Assembly (NCBI GenBank): GCA_026770025.1
Contig: JAMXDE010000010.1
Location: forward strand, 2,046,001 to 2,110,000
Length of the DNA: 64,000 bases
From: Craspedostauros australis
Lineage: Eukaryota > Bacillariophyta > Bacillariophyceae > Mastogloiales > Achnanthaceae
Direction: 5' to 3'
The position numbers and the translations under genes were made by a program. The notes beneath the pieces were generated by a model. That model was not told where the DNA came from and searched no databases. It was given only the letters and a program-made list of their open reading frames with translations. Positions 1 to 11,870 of the stretch are shown here, in pieces. Position 1 is the stretch's first letter. Each line of letters starts with the position of its first letter.

Positions 1-441
1 ACTCGATTGCTTCGTCAGAGGAGACGTCGTCGCCTGACTTTCGCATTCGCTTCCACAATGATAGCATAGCCTGACATACGGGCCATACACACACACATAC
101 ATACTCGCATCATGCTGTTCCCTCTCCAGGACGGAAGGATCATCTTGACAAGATCAAAGCTCACTGTGCGATCGGTGCGCCACCAGCCGGCACGAACAAA
201 CCATGCAATAGAATAAACAAGGTTGAGTGCCACAGTAGAATGCATCTTTCCATCACGGCAAGTATGGTGTCGTACATGGTTGGTACAAACATGCTATATC
301 TACTCGTATTGCATCTGCAAGTGTGGCATAAAGAGCGCAGAATACTGGACTTTTTAATTCTCTGTCCGAATGGTGTGCTTCAAATGGCTAGACGGTAACA
401 GCCAACCTTCGACGATGGTGTCATGGTGACGGGCACGCTTC
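1..441. other. Left-edge flank, 3' side of the first gene
   Basis: No ORF here looks coding. The stretch lies downstream of the minus-strand gene ending at 442 and probably holds its 3' UTR. One copy of the recurring octamer TACTCGTA is at 301-308. Confidence 0.5.
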
Positions 442-1712
442 TCATGGTCCGATAGCAACAAGCGCGACGATTGGCAGGAAGAACGCGCCGACAGCGATGA
501 AGTAGGCAGGCACGAACAGGTTCCTGGCGAACTGCTGGATGCCCAGCACCACGATGTACAAGAATGCGGCATAGAATGGCATGATGCTGAGGTACCCTGA
601 AAGCTCCTGAAGGTGGAATGGATCCAGCTTTTCTCGCAAGAATTCGAAGGCGAATTCGTTGCTCTCCGCCCATGCATCGTTTTGCAATCCCACCTTGCGG
701 ACATCGATGATGGCTTCCACGAGACGTTCCTTCTCGCTTTCTGTCAACAGCGTCAGTCCTGGATTGTAGATGGTGGTATCCTCATCCGCGATGAAACCAC
801 GTTCCAGCGCGATGCCCTCTGTTGGTAGTTATGATGTATCAAATGCGTCAGTGTTTTCGTTCGAGTGATTTTTTTGTATCGGATGACCGAATGCAATGGT
901 CGGCAGGTGCGTTCGGAATATCGTCACCACGGAGTACATCATGATGTTATGCATGTGATTGGTGTCGTTAGAAGTCAGATTTCATCAAGCACAAACAAGA
1001 CAGCATGGTTGCAGATGGCGGGTTAGCGGAAAGCAAGAGTTAGGCACTGGGTGAATGACGGATGCAACATGGGATCTTCTGATCGACCTCACAAGGATGC
1101 GATGTTGCCAGCCTTGTCTTCATGAAGATAAGTTGCAATAGAGTAAAGCAAATAGATGAACAACGCATCAGCAATGCATCAACGATGCACGGCCAAAGCA
1201 ACGTAGACACAGCAGACTGTACTCTACGAGAAATAGCACGTACGGTAGTTGATCATTCCACCAACGCCTCTGCCTTCCGTGATGATGTTGGCGATATCTT
1301 CGTAAGCATCGAAGGTGGCCTGTGAGTTTCCAGCCGCGGCCTTCAATTTCTGGATCGTCTCCTGCACGGTCTCACTGGCGTAGTCGGAATCCTCGTAGGC
1401 GTAGGCTGGTGCGACGGTGGCAAGGGAAGATGCTGTCGCGGTCGCGATGGAGACTGCGAATGCTGCTGCCACCGCGTTGGATCGCGCATTCTTCATCCAC
1501 GCGCCAAGGCCTTCACTGCTGTTGCCGTTGTTATTGCCGATGTTCGTGTTGGACGATGATGCCGCCAGCAGCGTTGACGGTGCTGCAGCTGTGGGCAACG
1601 CCGATCTGACAGCACCCTGGCTGTTTGGCATCACGAAGGAGCTGACATTGGATGTCGCATGGGCGATGATCAATCCAACAAGGCAGTGCGAAATCATGGC
1701 TATCCGTTGCAT
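442..1712 (-). CDS. Thylakoid-directed membrane protein of unknown function
   Basis: Two exons, 1712-1244 and 818-442, with a 425-bp intron (GTACGT donor, CAACAG acceptor, phase 1), give 281 residues. The ATG at 1712 was chosen because a signal peptide follows it directly; the frame is open further upstream but less plausible. Seen in the sequence: signal peptide ending near SSFV, an Ala/Ser/Asn-rich transit region, then a second hydrophobic stretch ending APAYA-Y, which looks like a lumen-targeting signal with an Ala-X-Ala site. The mature part has a short acidic helical region, the motif TEGRGVGGMINY across the splice junction, and two adjacent hydrophobic segments at the C-terminus (about residues 228-250 and 256-278). 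A triple targeting signal plus a membrane hairpin suggests a thylakoid protein, possibly tied to a photosystem. I do not recognise the family, so that role is inference. Confidence 0.8.
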
Positions 1713-3872
1713 CGTTGCGCTGTGTGGGTGATGCTCTGCTGTCGGTGCTGTTGTTGCTGTCGTTGCTGCGGCGAGTCTTGTTCGTACGAGTTTGTCCTTT
1801 GAGGTTTGCTGCAGCAAGGATGGGTTGTACGAACGATGCGACTGGCCAGCAGGGTATCCGAGAGGCAAGAGGAGAGACGAAGGTGCCGTTGTTGAAGACA
1901 TGGAGGAGGATTGCGTGTCGCCATGGTCGATCTTTTTGCTTGATGGATTGTCTCGAATTGTCGTGTTTCGGATCGTTGTGGTTTCCTCCGAATGACGTCA
2001 CATCAACGTTGGTCGATGAAGTCAGGGAAACTGTTCTGATGTGGTCAAAGCGGTCGTAGTAGCACTTTCAATTGTGGTCGAGCTTGTCGAGTGGCTCTCC
2101 CCGAAAAGAACAGGAAGAACCGTTTCTTTGTGGGTTCTTTTGCCCCGATCGGGAAAGAAACCTCTCTGAACATCTGTGAACAAACACAACTCGAACTTCG
2201 CGATTTCGGCACATCGAAAACAAATCCGACAAGCTGCTATGACCAGAGAATTGGATGATGATTGAACTCTTGATGAGATGAGATGATGAAGTTGGCGATC
2301 AACGACACCGCTGTTTGTTTCTTTGGCAGCTCGTCGGTCTGCCAAGGTCCAGGCCGAGGTTGGAGCTTCTCAAACAGGCTTCGAAAGCGTTGGTCGGCGC
2401 GATGAGAACGAGAGAATTGGATCCAAAGAAACAGATTCATCCATGGATCGTCAGTCATGGATGGAGATGCAGCAAGCAACATGAGAACGCTTTGATGCCG
2501 ACCAGAGAGCATCACCAAACAGCGACGAGAATCGCGATGAGTTCGACGAAACAGGCTTCCTAAGGTAGAGTAGAGAAGTGGAGAGCATAGCAGGGCAGAA
2601 ACAAGACATGATTGCTCATCAACTCATCCTCTCTCGTGTTGGGTTGATGCATCTAACTTCATCATGTTGCACTGGATCCTGGAGCAGATGATGCAGTTTG
2701 CCGAGGAGGAGAGGTGGAAAAAGACACATTTTCTCCGTTGGAACATGATGGAGAACGTGTCATGATGTCGTGTTGACATGTCGCCGCGAACACCACCGTT
2801 GGCAAACCAAGAACTCTCTGGTTGGGAACGTGCACATGAATCGCGTCTCCTGCGTTGGCCATGTTCTTTGTTCGACACGGTTTCGTAGTGATGCAAGTTC
2901 CACGAAGGGCAAATGATCCTTTCCTCCACCACAACCGCGACGCACTTTTCCGGTCCCTCATTTGTTCCTCCGGCTACTTTTTTGGATCGTGGCGACGAAG
3001 GGTGGCAAATGGATCCGCTGGCCCACCGTGGGTCACAAATGGGGTATGTTCCTCGTGGACAGTACGGGTACTCTGTCCGTGCTCCAAATAGTTGGCGGAG
3101 CGCTTCCACCGTCACGAAATCGCGGCAACGTTGTTCCGCCACCCACGTTTTTATTGTTTTTGCTGCGTCGGTCATGGGCCACACAACGACAAAACACTGT
3201 GCGAGAAAACCACGCAAAACCTCAACACGGGTATCCGACGCCAAAGATCATTTCAGGCGGCGCACAGAATCAACCCACAACCTGCCAGACAATCTTTCTT
3301 GTGGTACACATTATACAATAATATATTACAACACAACATCCACCGTACCAGTACTGCATTCCAAGCCCGGAACGACAGAGTGAGTGAAGAAGAAAGATAA
3401 AGGATAAACCGCAACCTGCGATCCACGGCCAGTCACCACCAATCGTCTGCGACAAGATCAGGGTCATTTCCGCTGTTCTCGAAACGCCGACGGATCCGAT
3501 CTTCGTGCCAGTCCTCCATCGGCAGCCTCACACTCAGACTCAACCTCCCGATTGTTCATCGTCAATCATCCATTAATCATCGGCCTGTTGGGCATACCAG
3601 AACGCTGTGCTCTAGATCGTCGCACTTCCCGCAATATAGTATATCACATGCCAATGGTTGGACATCACACCGCAACACATCACAAAGCAAGACGAGTCAT
3701 CACCAAATAACGTTATCACTCCCGTGCCACAACAACCACATCTGCACGACATCTGTGAAGTCCAGCGCCATCCTGCGCAGAAGTGCCCCAAACACTGCTG
3801 AGACTGTCACAAGCAACGACTGACGCAAATCCACCCATATTGCGTCGACGACGCCGACGACGGGCTGGATCA
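1713..3872. other. Intergenic region between divergent genes
   Basis: About 2.2 kb separates the starts of the thylakoid protein (minus) and the SET-like gene (plus), so it should hold both promoters and 5' UTRs. The longer ORFs begin at non-ATG codons, overlap each other on opposite strands and show no domain. No repeat or RNA gene is evident. Confidence 0.5.
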
Positions 3873-5465
3873 ATGACTGTGCTGTCTCATCCCCGCGGGC
3901 GCCGTCCGTCGTGGATGTCCACCGCATCCGTCGTGCTGCTCTGCATGGCTGCACTTGTGCGTACCTCCGAAGCCGGCTTCTTCTCGAGAGGCAGCGGGAA
4001 TGCCGACAGTGCCAACGACGATGACCGATGTGCCTTGTTCTTGGCACCATCCACCCTGGAGAGTGTCGGATGGGGCGTCTTCGCGGGCCGAGACCTGGAC
4101 GAGAACGAATTCATTGAGCTGCCGCCTCTCATGCTCACGTTTTCGGGCATGTCGGCCGAAGTCAAATCCACCGTGTTAGCCGACTACGTCTACGAGTACC
4201 ATCGCTACTCTGGACGGGAGAACAACTACCGGCGCAACCAGGACACCACCTACCTCGATGGCAGAGCTGTGTCGCGCTCCGTTATGCTCTTTGGGTATGG
4301 ATCCTATATAAATCATCATCCCAATTCGGCCAACATGCGATTCACATGCTTCGGAGTGGAGCCAACGTACTACGATGTGGTTGGCCGTCACCATTTTGAC
4401 ACTCGCAACCTCACGGCACCGGCGGATACGACAACATCCATCTGCGGATTCATCGCCAGGCGACCCATCCAGGCTGGGGAGGAATTGTTCACAAATTACG
4501 GCGGAGGGACTAGCGACGGCAGATTCTGGTTCCACAAGAGACAACTCGAGATGGCAGGAGGGGATCCGAATGTGCAACTCGGATCAGGTGCAAGTACCGA
4601 TGCCGATGCCGATGTGGGCGACAAAGATGATAAGGATGACTTCAAGAGCGAGCGACGACTTCAAAAATTCAGACGAACACACAAATTCGCCAAGCAGGCT
4701 GTTGACCAGTACAAGGCCCAGTACTGCTCCTCGAGCCAGGCCGGAATGAGCTACGATACCTGGAAGTCGCATGTCGTTCCTGTGATGGATGAGTTCTACC
4801 GCGAGCACCACGAAAACTACACGGAGATTCACAGACACACCCTGCTCGATGTCGACGCCGGCGTGCACAATGTCACCGCGAAGATGCACCAGCATCAGAA
4901 GTCCAAGTACACCATCGCCAAGGGACAGCGCATCGAAATCTCGCCCGCCCTCATCGTCACGTCCGCCATCTTTCAGAACTCAGCTCTCGAGCCGTTGCTG
5001 TTGCGTTGGGGAGATTTCACGAGGCCCCAGCAGACCAACATCCGCAGCTCGCGGGAGCTGCACAAAGCTTGGATCGTCCAGTTTCAAGGAGTCACCAGCG
5101 ACCACACGCGTGTGGACCGGTTCGCTTCCTACAACGATATCGCCGTGCTCTCGCTGGCAGGCAATATCGCGCTGTACGCCCGCGCCGATGGCAGCAACAG
5201 CGCCAATTGCAAGCTGATCGTTCATCCGAATTACATCGATCCTACCACCCAAACTCCGATGGGCATGATGCTGGAAGTCGTGGCGACGAAAAAGATCAAG
5301 TTCGGCGACAAGCTCGTCCTCGGAACATCCTCTGCCAAAGCAGTGGCTGCGGCAGGTGGAGACCCCAGACAGCGGCGACGGCACAGGCATGAAGCCTTGC
5401 GGATGCTGCAGCACGAAGTGGAGGCGACCGGACAGAGCACTTTTCACCACTTTTCACCGTTGTAA
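3873..5465 (+). CDS. Secretory-pathway protein with two SET-like domains
   Basis: A single exon of 530 residues starting at the first in-frame ATG (3873); a second ATG at 3915 also precedes the hydrophobic signal segment (VVLLCMAALV), which ends near TSEAG. The first SET-like domain has the expected landmarks: GWGVFAG (about residue 65), NHHPNSANM (about 147) and GEELFTNYG (about 202). SET domains usually transfer methyl groups from S-adenosylmethionine to lysine. A linker rich in Asp and Lys follows. The second half repeats the outline, with AKGQRIE (about 348) and KIKFGDKLVL (about 473), but the asparagine-histidine signature is replaced by an ALYARADGSNSANC stretch, so it looks like a degenerate, probably inactive SET fold. 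A secretory leader is unusual for a SET protein; it might act in the ER, Golgi or plastid. Function unproven. Confidence 0.8.
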   Translation: MTVLSHPRGRRPSWMSTASVVLLCMAALVRTSEAGFFSRGSGNADSANDDDRCALFLAPSTLESVGWGVFAGRDLDENEFIELPPLMLTFSGMSAEVKSTVLADYVYEYHRYSGRENNYRRNQDTTYLDGRAVSRSVMLFGYGSYINHHPNSANMRFTCFGVEPTYYDVVGRHHFDTRNLTAPADTTTSICGFIARRPIQAGEELFTNYGGGTSDGRFWFHKRQLEMAGGDPNVQLGSGASTDADADVGDKDDKDDFKSERRLQKFRRTHKFAKQAVDQYKAQYCSSSQAGMSYDTWKSHVVPVMDEFYREHHENYTEIHRHTLLDVDAGVHNVTAKMHQHQKSKYTIAKGQRIEISPALIVTSAIFQNSALEPLLLRWGDFTRPQQTNIRSSRELHKAWIVQFQGVTSDHTRVDRFASYNDIAVLSLAGNIALYARADGSNSANCKLIVHPNYIDPTTQTPMGMMLEVVATKKIKFGDKLVLGTSSAKAVAAAGGDPRQRRRHRHEALRMLQHEVEATGQSTFHHFSPL

Positions 5466-6115
5466 CGGATAAAAGTAATAACACAATGTAATAGGCAAGT
5501 AGAGGTATAATTGCAACGTGCTAGGCTCAGTGTACGCGACTGGTATTGGTATTGGTGTCCTCTCCATTTGCCCCATAAAAAGATGGATGAGTGCAGTGGT
5601 TCGGTCTCGGAGCGAGGCACGATGGATGGCTGGACGATGCTGCTTTGTCGTGTGGTGGCAGGCCTGTGCGCCATTGGAGTAGAGATGAGTGCACGAGTAA
5701 GTAACCCACGAGGGCTGTGAGAGCTCAGTATAATGCGTACTAGTATGTACATCGAATATAAAATGATGTGTGTGAATCGGTGTGAATGCAATGTTGACAC
5801 ATTGTTCCTGCGAGGCGCGAGGCATCGACACCATCGAGGCGATCTTCGCTGCCACGCCTTCGGCAGGTAGGCACAGCGAGCAGTGCAGTTCCGCTTAATT
5901 TGACGCTGAAGAACATGCTTCGTTGTCCTTCTGGAGGCTGTGTATGGACGCAGCTTCACATCCAGAGCAGCGTGCGTGACATTCGATGGAAGTGCCTCCT
6001 GTATTGTGTCATGAAGAGTGTTGAAGACTTCCCTGAATCTACCCTGTCCCCTTGTTGTTTTAGTCGGTCGTAGTTGGACCCGTCGATGAATATCGTCAAA
6101 TGTCGTCAAATGTCG
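5466..6115. other. Convergent 3' region
   Basis: This 650-bp gap lies between the 3' ends of the SET-like gene (plus) and the bZIP-PAS gene (minus). It contains three tandem copies of a GTCGTCAAAT-type unit at about 6094-6122 that run into the last bZIP-PAS codons. No gene is seen. Confidence 0.5.
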
Positions 6116-9100
6116 TCAAATGCCGTCGCTGACGCTTTCGCTGTCTCCGTCACTGATATGAATGGCCCGGTTCTTGTGGGTCCTTGCGTGGTTGTTGGTT
6201 GTGCTGGCTTCATCAACATCGTCCTCGTCGTCGTCCTCGACATCATTGTCTTCCACTCCGCTCGCGTTGTTGCTACTGCTGCTGCCAATGCTGTTGGCGG
6301 CTTCGGTCTTCATGCTGCCCGCCATGCCATTTTCATTGCCCGTGTTATTGTCATCGGTTCCGCTGCCGCCCGAGGCCGACACGGTTTCTTCGTTTGTCGT
6401 TTCGCCATTCGCACTGCTATTGCTGCTGGTGTTGCTTGCGTCGTTGCCTTGGAGGACGCTTTGGCTTGGCTTGATGATGATCTGAGGATTGATCATCCTT
6501 GGTTCCGCAGTTTGAGGCTGCTTGGGTGTGTAGTCTGAACCGTCGCTGCTGGACACAGTGTTGGATGTGTGCAACTTTCCCGCCAGCTGTTCACGCTGCT
6601 GTGCCTGCTGCCTGGGAACCTCTGGGGACAGCTTGGCCGAGAGCATGAGCTTGGCCTGCTTGGTGGGATGGTGCTTGCTTCGCAACGGTATGACATACTC
6701 TGGGTCCCTTGGTCGGATGCAGCACACGCATTCGGGCGAGGATCCGGAGAAGTGGACTACACCATTGAGAGTGACGACCTTGTACGTGTTGTCCTTGTCA
6801 ACCAGCCTGAGCTCCCAAACCCCCGATCCCAACGGAGCCGTGTCGGTGTCATTTTTCCGTGACGCGAGAGAGTCCATGAAGGCGGCCTTGAGGAGGCGCA
6901 CTGACTCCTCGCACAACCGGTCCCAGAACGACGTCCCCTCCAGTTCATCCGGCGTCATGCTGAGGAAGCGCGAGACGGACTGCGAGACGAACCAGAGCTT
7001 GCCCGATGAGTCGAACACGACGATGAGGTCCGGGATGCTCTTGAGGATTTGCTCCTTGCGGCGCAGGTCGTCGTTCTCCTCCTTCAGCTCTTCGATGAAC
7101 TGCTTCTTGCGCTTGCGACTGAGCTGGGCGGACTTGCGATTCGCCGCTCTCTTCTGCTCCTTCTTCTCCTCGACAAACGCTGTCACAACCCCGGTGTGAT
7201 GGGCACCGGCGTGACCGTGACCGTGCACGTTTCCGACTTCGGCGTTGCTCGCGGTTGCGGCCACTACTGCTGCCGCCGCCGCTGACGTCGGAAGGATGGT
7301 TCCGTTGATCGACATCGTCCCAGGCATTGGCGCGATGGTAGTGTGGTGCGGCTGGACCTGAACAGGCGGCGGAACCTGCTGCCGCTTTTGTCGCTGCTTT
7401 GGCTGGCGTTGGCGACGCTGGAACTGCTGCTGCTGTTGGGTCAACAGGCCGGATGCCGCTAGCGCTGCTGCCGGAAGGCCCGCGGGGAGGGATTGGCTTG
7501 TCTGCGACGGCAACGCCTTCCTAGTCGAGATTGACGAGATGGAGGACGCGGATGCGTTGTTCGGTGATGGGGCGTTTCGCATAACTGTCGTGGAGGCCGT
7601 CGAGTTGACGCTGTTGTTGCTGGTGTGCGATGTCATCGCGGCGGTAGCCGGAGTGCCGATCGTTGTTGTGGTTGGTGGCGTTGGAGTTGCTGGGGTACCA
7701 GCGGCAGTGGCTGATGTGGTTGTCGCTGATGTCGCATGGTTGTTGCTGCTGACCTTGCCCTTGTTCTTGGCGTTGCCGACAACGCGGGTCTTGCCAGCCG
7801 CACTGGCACTGGTGCTCGTGGCCTTGTTGCTCGCGGTGCTGGTCCCGTTGGCAGAAGAGGTCAGCATCTTCTGTGGTGCGCGTATCATTGCCCCAGCTGC
7901 TGCTGGAGGAGTCTGCTGCTTTGGATGATGGTTTGCGGTGCCGTTGATCGTGACATTGCTCTTGGCGGCCGAAGCCGAAGCGGCAACCGCAGCCTTCAAC
8001 GCCGGCTGTGTCGCGTTCTGGGACGGTTTTGGCACAACAATACTGGCGCGGCCAGATGCCAGCTCCGTCTGTTGTTGCGGCGGGTGCTGGATGAACTGTT
8101 GCGCATGTTGGTGATGCTGCTGCTGCTGTTGTGGTTGAGGCTGCGAGTGCGATGCTGTTTGGGGAGAGCAAAGAATCGGTTTTCGGTATCAACGGGATTT
8201 GATTTTTGTATCGAGGCGGGGACAAAAAAAGTGACAACAAACAGGAGGTGAGGCCAGGTGGTGGGGTTTCGGCGCATTGTTGCGAACATTGAAGAGCGAC
8301 AGGGTTCCATTCGCTCCGGCCAATCAGATCGCCCCAAATCGATGCCGTGGACAAGATCATCCACGTCAGCTGTCTTGATCGTTAAGTGCGGAGGATTGCT
8401 GGAGAACAGGTACCATTTGGTATCCCAGCCTGCTGCTTCATGGTGACAACTGGGGCTGGCAACTGCTCATGGGTAGAGGAGCAATCAGCACGGGGAAGTA
8501 CCGCGTGCCGAGTGTCACCAGGCAACCAGGCCAGGACAGCCCAACGGTAATAGCATGCTCCTCGGCCATGGCGGTGTTTGCTGGCGGGATGATCTGGTGT
8601 CAGAGGGATCTTCTGTTGTCCCGTCCTGTGTTCCCTTGTGTGGTGTGTGTTGTGGTGTTGCGACGGTGTGGTTGTCGGTCTGGTTGCATGATGTTGGTGG
8701 CAACCTGGAGATTCGATCGTGCTTTGGGGCGTGTTGGAGCGTCCCAAGACGGCCTCCGGGTTGGCGATATCCTCCCCATGCAAGCCTCGAAGCCATGCTT
8801 CTGTTGTGGTTGCTGGTTGTGGGGGCGCCGTTCGTCCGTGCGATTTGCAACATCCGCTCTGATTGTGGATGACACATCTTGGCTTGTCGTTTCGTGCGAC
8901 GGTGGGGTCTTGGGGTGGCGGAACCTGTCCTGGGTTGTATCCAGAGTGCTCCCGGAGCACATCAAGCGTATGTGGAGCAGCAAGTAGCAAACATCGCGTA
9001 CAAGTCAAGCAATCAATCAACCATTCGCTCAGAACAACAACGCAGACTCGCTCAACAATGCGTGATGCGATCGCGCGGGATGGAGGTACTTACCGATGGC

Positions 9101-9874
9101 TGCTACTGCCGCCGCTGCGGCTGCTGCTTGTTGTTGCTGTTGGATTTTGCCTGCGAGGGCGATTGCCAAGGCCTGGGTGTTGGGGTCTGCCGTGGGGGTG
9201 GGCGCGGCCGGAGCACCTGCCAAGCCTATGGATTGGAGCGCCTTCGTGTGGTTCTGAATGTACTGCAAGTAGGCGAGCTGCTGTTGGACGGATTGGTTCA
9301 TCTCGGCGTGCTGTTGCACCTGTACCTGCTGCTGTGCCTGCTGCTGTTGTTGCTGCTTCTGTTGCTGTTGTTGAGCTGCTGCGGCTGCGCCTGCCTGAAG
9401 AAGTAGGTTCTGAGCAGCCAGGACAGGATTGATGGGTGCATTCTGGGTGACACCACCTTGCAATGCGCTGATGGCCTGTTGCCACTGTTGGGCAGTAAAG
9501 TTTGCAACACCCTGTTGTTGTTGTTGTTGCTGTTGAATGGCTGTCGCACTGGCCTTGGCAAGTAGTGCTTGCTGTATCTGCTGTGCAGCGACTGTGGCCA
9601 CATCAGCGGGCGTGCCTGCGGTTGCTGGAGGCGCGGTAGCTGCCAAAGTCGAAGTCAGTGGTTGCTGTTGCTGTTGTTGGTGCTGCATCTGCAGTTGCTG
9701 CTGTTGCGCAGCGGCCATGGTTGTGGCCGGAGGAGCTCCTGCCGGGGCTCTCCCGCCGTTAGCCGCTCTCGCATCCCCAGGGTTTGCTCCGTTCGCGGCA
9801 GCAGCCGTCGCCACAGCATCTCGCTGACCACCGCAAAGAGCAGCCAGTGCTTCGAGACCCTGGTTGCCTTTCAT
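6116..9874 (-). CDS. bZIP-PAS transcription factor
   Basis: Two exons, 9874-9094 and 8154-6116, with a 939-bp intron (GTAAGT donor, AAACAG acceptor, phase 1), give 939 residues. The first 580 residues are low complexity, with Gln and Ala runs that resemble activation domains. The basic region KRAANRKSAQLSRKRKK (about 595) carries the N-x7-R signature of bZIP DNA contact and is followed by a short leucine-zipper-like helix (EELKEENDDLRR). A PAS domain follows directly (about 636-760; IPDLIVVFDSSGKLWFVSQSV, then WELRLVDKDN). Aureochromes have the same order but carry a LOV cysteine motif (NCRFLQ type); none is visible here, so flavin photochemistry is unlikely and the PAS may sense another ligand or mediate dimerisation. 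The C-terminus is acidic and Ser/Asn-rich. bZIP-PAS proteins are known from diatoms and other heterokonts. Confidence 0.9.
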
Positions 9875-11870
9875 GGTGTGGAGTTGCGAGTTGATGGTTT
9901 GCTTGGTGGGTTAGTTAGTTGGCTGGTTGATCGATTGATTGATGGCAACTCCTCTATTCTCCTCCAAAGTGCTCCGGTGTGTTTGTGTATGCCTGATCTG
10001 GCCTCTGGCTTCCCCAAGGAATGAATGCTGGTGTTACTGTTAGTGTTGATATTTGTATTGGATGGTATGCTTTGGTGTTGCTGAGAGTACTGTACTCTCC
10101 TTTACCTCGATCGACTTGCAATTACTTTGGATCAACGGTGATGGCAGTGATGCGCTCCTCTGACGGTGTCTGTCTCTCTGAGCCTCTCTGTCTCCGGCAG
10201 CGGATAGAGATGAGGACGTAGCGGTTGGAGCTTCAGTGTTGTGGATGTGGACGTGGATGTGGACGTGGATGTGGATGTACTGCGATCTGATGGTTCAGCT
10301 GTGATGGAACATGCGAGATGGCTTTTTGCTGCTATGTGACTGTACTGTCATACAAACCCCATTTGTTGCTTTTTTTGATTTGCTGCTGTTGTTGTTGCTG
10401 GTGTTGCTGGAGTTGTTGTGATTGGTGAACACGCGCACACGCACACGAACACTGCTCGTTAGTTGGTGATGTTCTTCCTTTTGCGATTGGAGGCGAGTAT
10501 TTGTATTCTCACGTTGTGGGTAACTGTGGTAGCAGTAGTGGAGCCGCGCAACGCCGATGTTGCTTGCGTGTGATCCACGTGTGTTGGTGACGAAGAGAGA
10601 AGGATCATGTTCGAAATCCAATACGCAGTCAACTGCGCAGACTGCGCAACTGCGAAAAAGGCTGGCGTTATGTACTGCTTGCCAGCAACGCGGTGATGCG
10701 CCTTGATGCATCTTCCGCGTACGTGACGATGGTACATTCCACCACATGTAGGAAGGCGGAACACGTCAATCCATTTTCCTTCTGGCCTCACAAAACAGAT
10801 GGTGACCAGCCAATGGGTTCGTTTCTGTGGATGATGTCATCTGACGCCACGAACCTTGTTGTGTCGCACCTCTGCGTGTCTTGCTTTGATTGAACGAAAG
10901 AACGTGGCCATCTGTTCCCCAAGGCAAGCAGCCCATTCTTCTTGGAGATGGGCCGTTAAGTGATGACATGTTCCTTGCAGCTGGTCATACAACAGGCACC
11001 AGCATGCAACCGAACCCATCGGTTTTCACGCAGCTGTTGACGTGTCAAGATCCGGCAGTTCAACATCACGCAGCAAAATCGAACCAGCCAACCCTCTCTC
11101 CGCAGCCTCCTCTGCCATGACGGTCCCATGTGGCATACAAAGTGGTGCTTGGCTCAAACCGTCCACGCAAGGAAGGGGAGAGTGAGATCATTCGACCAAG
11201 GAGGCGTGGACGGAGACAGCGTTTTCGAGTACAGGAGCCGCACGGATGGTAGATTGAGCGGAGTCGAGCCAGATCAGAGCGATACGTACGAATAGTTCTT
11301 TTGGTGCGATTGTCTCTTCACTTCACGCTGTCGGCGCCAAGGGAGAGAGAGAGGGAGAGCGTGGACAGAAACACGGTTGTTGGGTGGTGCTCCGAAGTAT
11401 TCCAATGGCCTCCCGGCAGCTGCGATGTCATTCTTCTTCCCACCTATCGAATCGTCTTCTGTGACACCTGAGAGCGCACACCGAGTCATCTTGCCCTCGT
11501 CATCCTATCATACGATCTACAACACCCACGTGGAACGATGATGAGAGGTTGATCGGAGCAACAGCTCAGTTCGTGCCCGATCCAATGTGATGACAGCTCA
11601 CATGTGTGAGTAAAGGTGTCACCACAGCTTCCTCTCTCTCTTTCTCTGAAGACAAACGGCTCTGCTCAAATCGAACTGCAACATAATAGTACAATACTTC
11701 AGATTATTGTGGACTCTAATCTCTCGATTATTGTGTAAGGCAATATTGTATTGTATTATATTCTATCATAGAATATAAACAGCGCTTCATATTGCCAGAG
11801 TAGTATAGTGGCTTCGATTGACTTGCTGCCGGTCCAAGAGTGTAATCGTTCAGCCCAACATCCGTCGGCC
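9875..11870. other. Intergenic region upstream of the bZIP-PAS gene
   Basis: About 2 kb between the bZIP-PAS start and the 3' end of the lipase gene, both minus strand. It should hold the bZIP-PAS 5' UTR and promoter and the lipase 3' UTR. It carries a 12-mer minisatellite (10241-10279) and an AT-rich patch near 11680-11780. No coding ORF is supported. Confidence 0.5.
10241..10279. repeat. 12-mer minisatellite upstream of the bZIP-PAS gene
   Basis: Imperfect tandem copies of a GTGGATGTGGAC unit, about three copies, 370 bp upstream of the bZIP-PAS start codon. Confidence 0.8.

Noticed and set aside
2624-3244. Minus-strand ORF of 206 residues
   Set aside because: It opens at TTG, overlaps plus-strand ORFs of similar size, and has no domain, signal or splice-site support.
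8155-9093. ORFs inside the bZIP-PAS intron
   Set aside because: Intron boundaries fit donor and acceptor consensus and join the Gln-rich exons in frame; the internal ORFs show no homology.
11795-11860. tRNA-like A box (AGTATAGTGG)
   Set aside because: No matching B box at the right distance and no acceptor-stem pairing.
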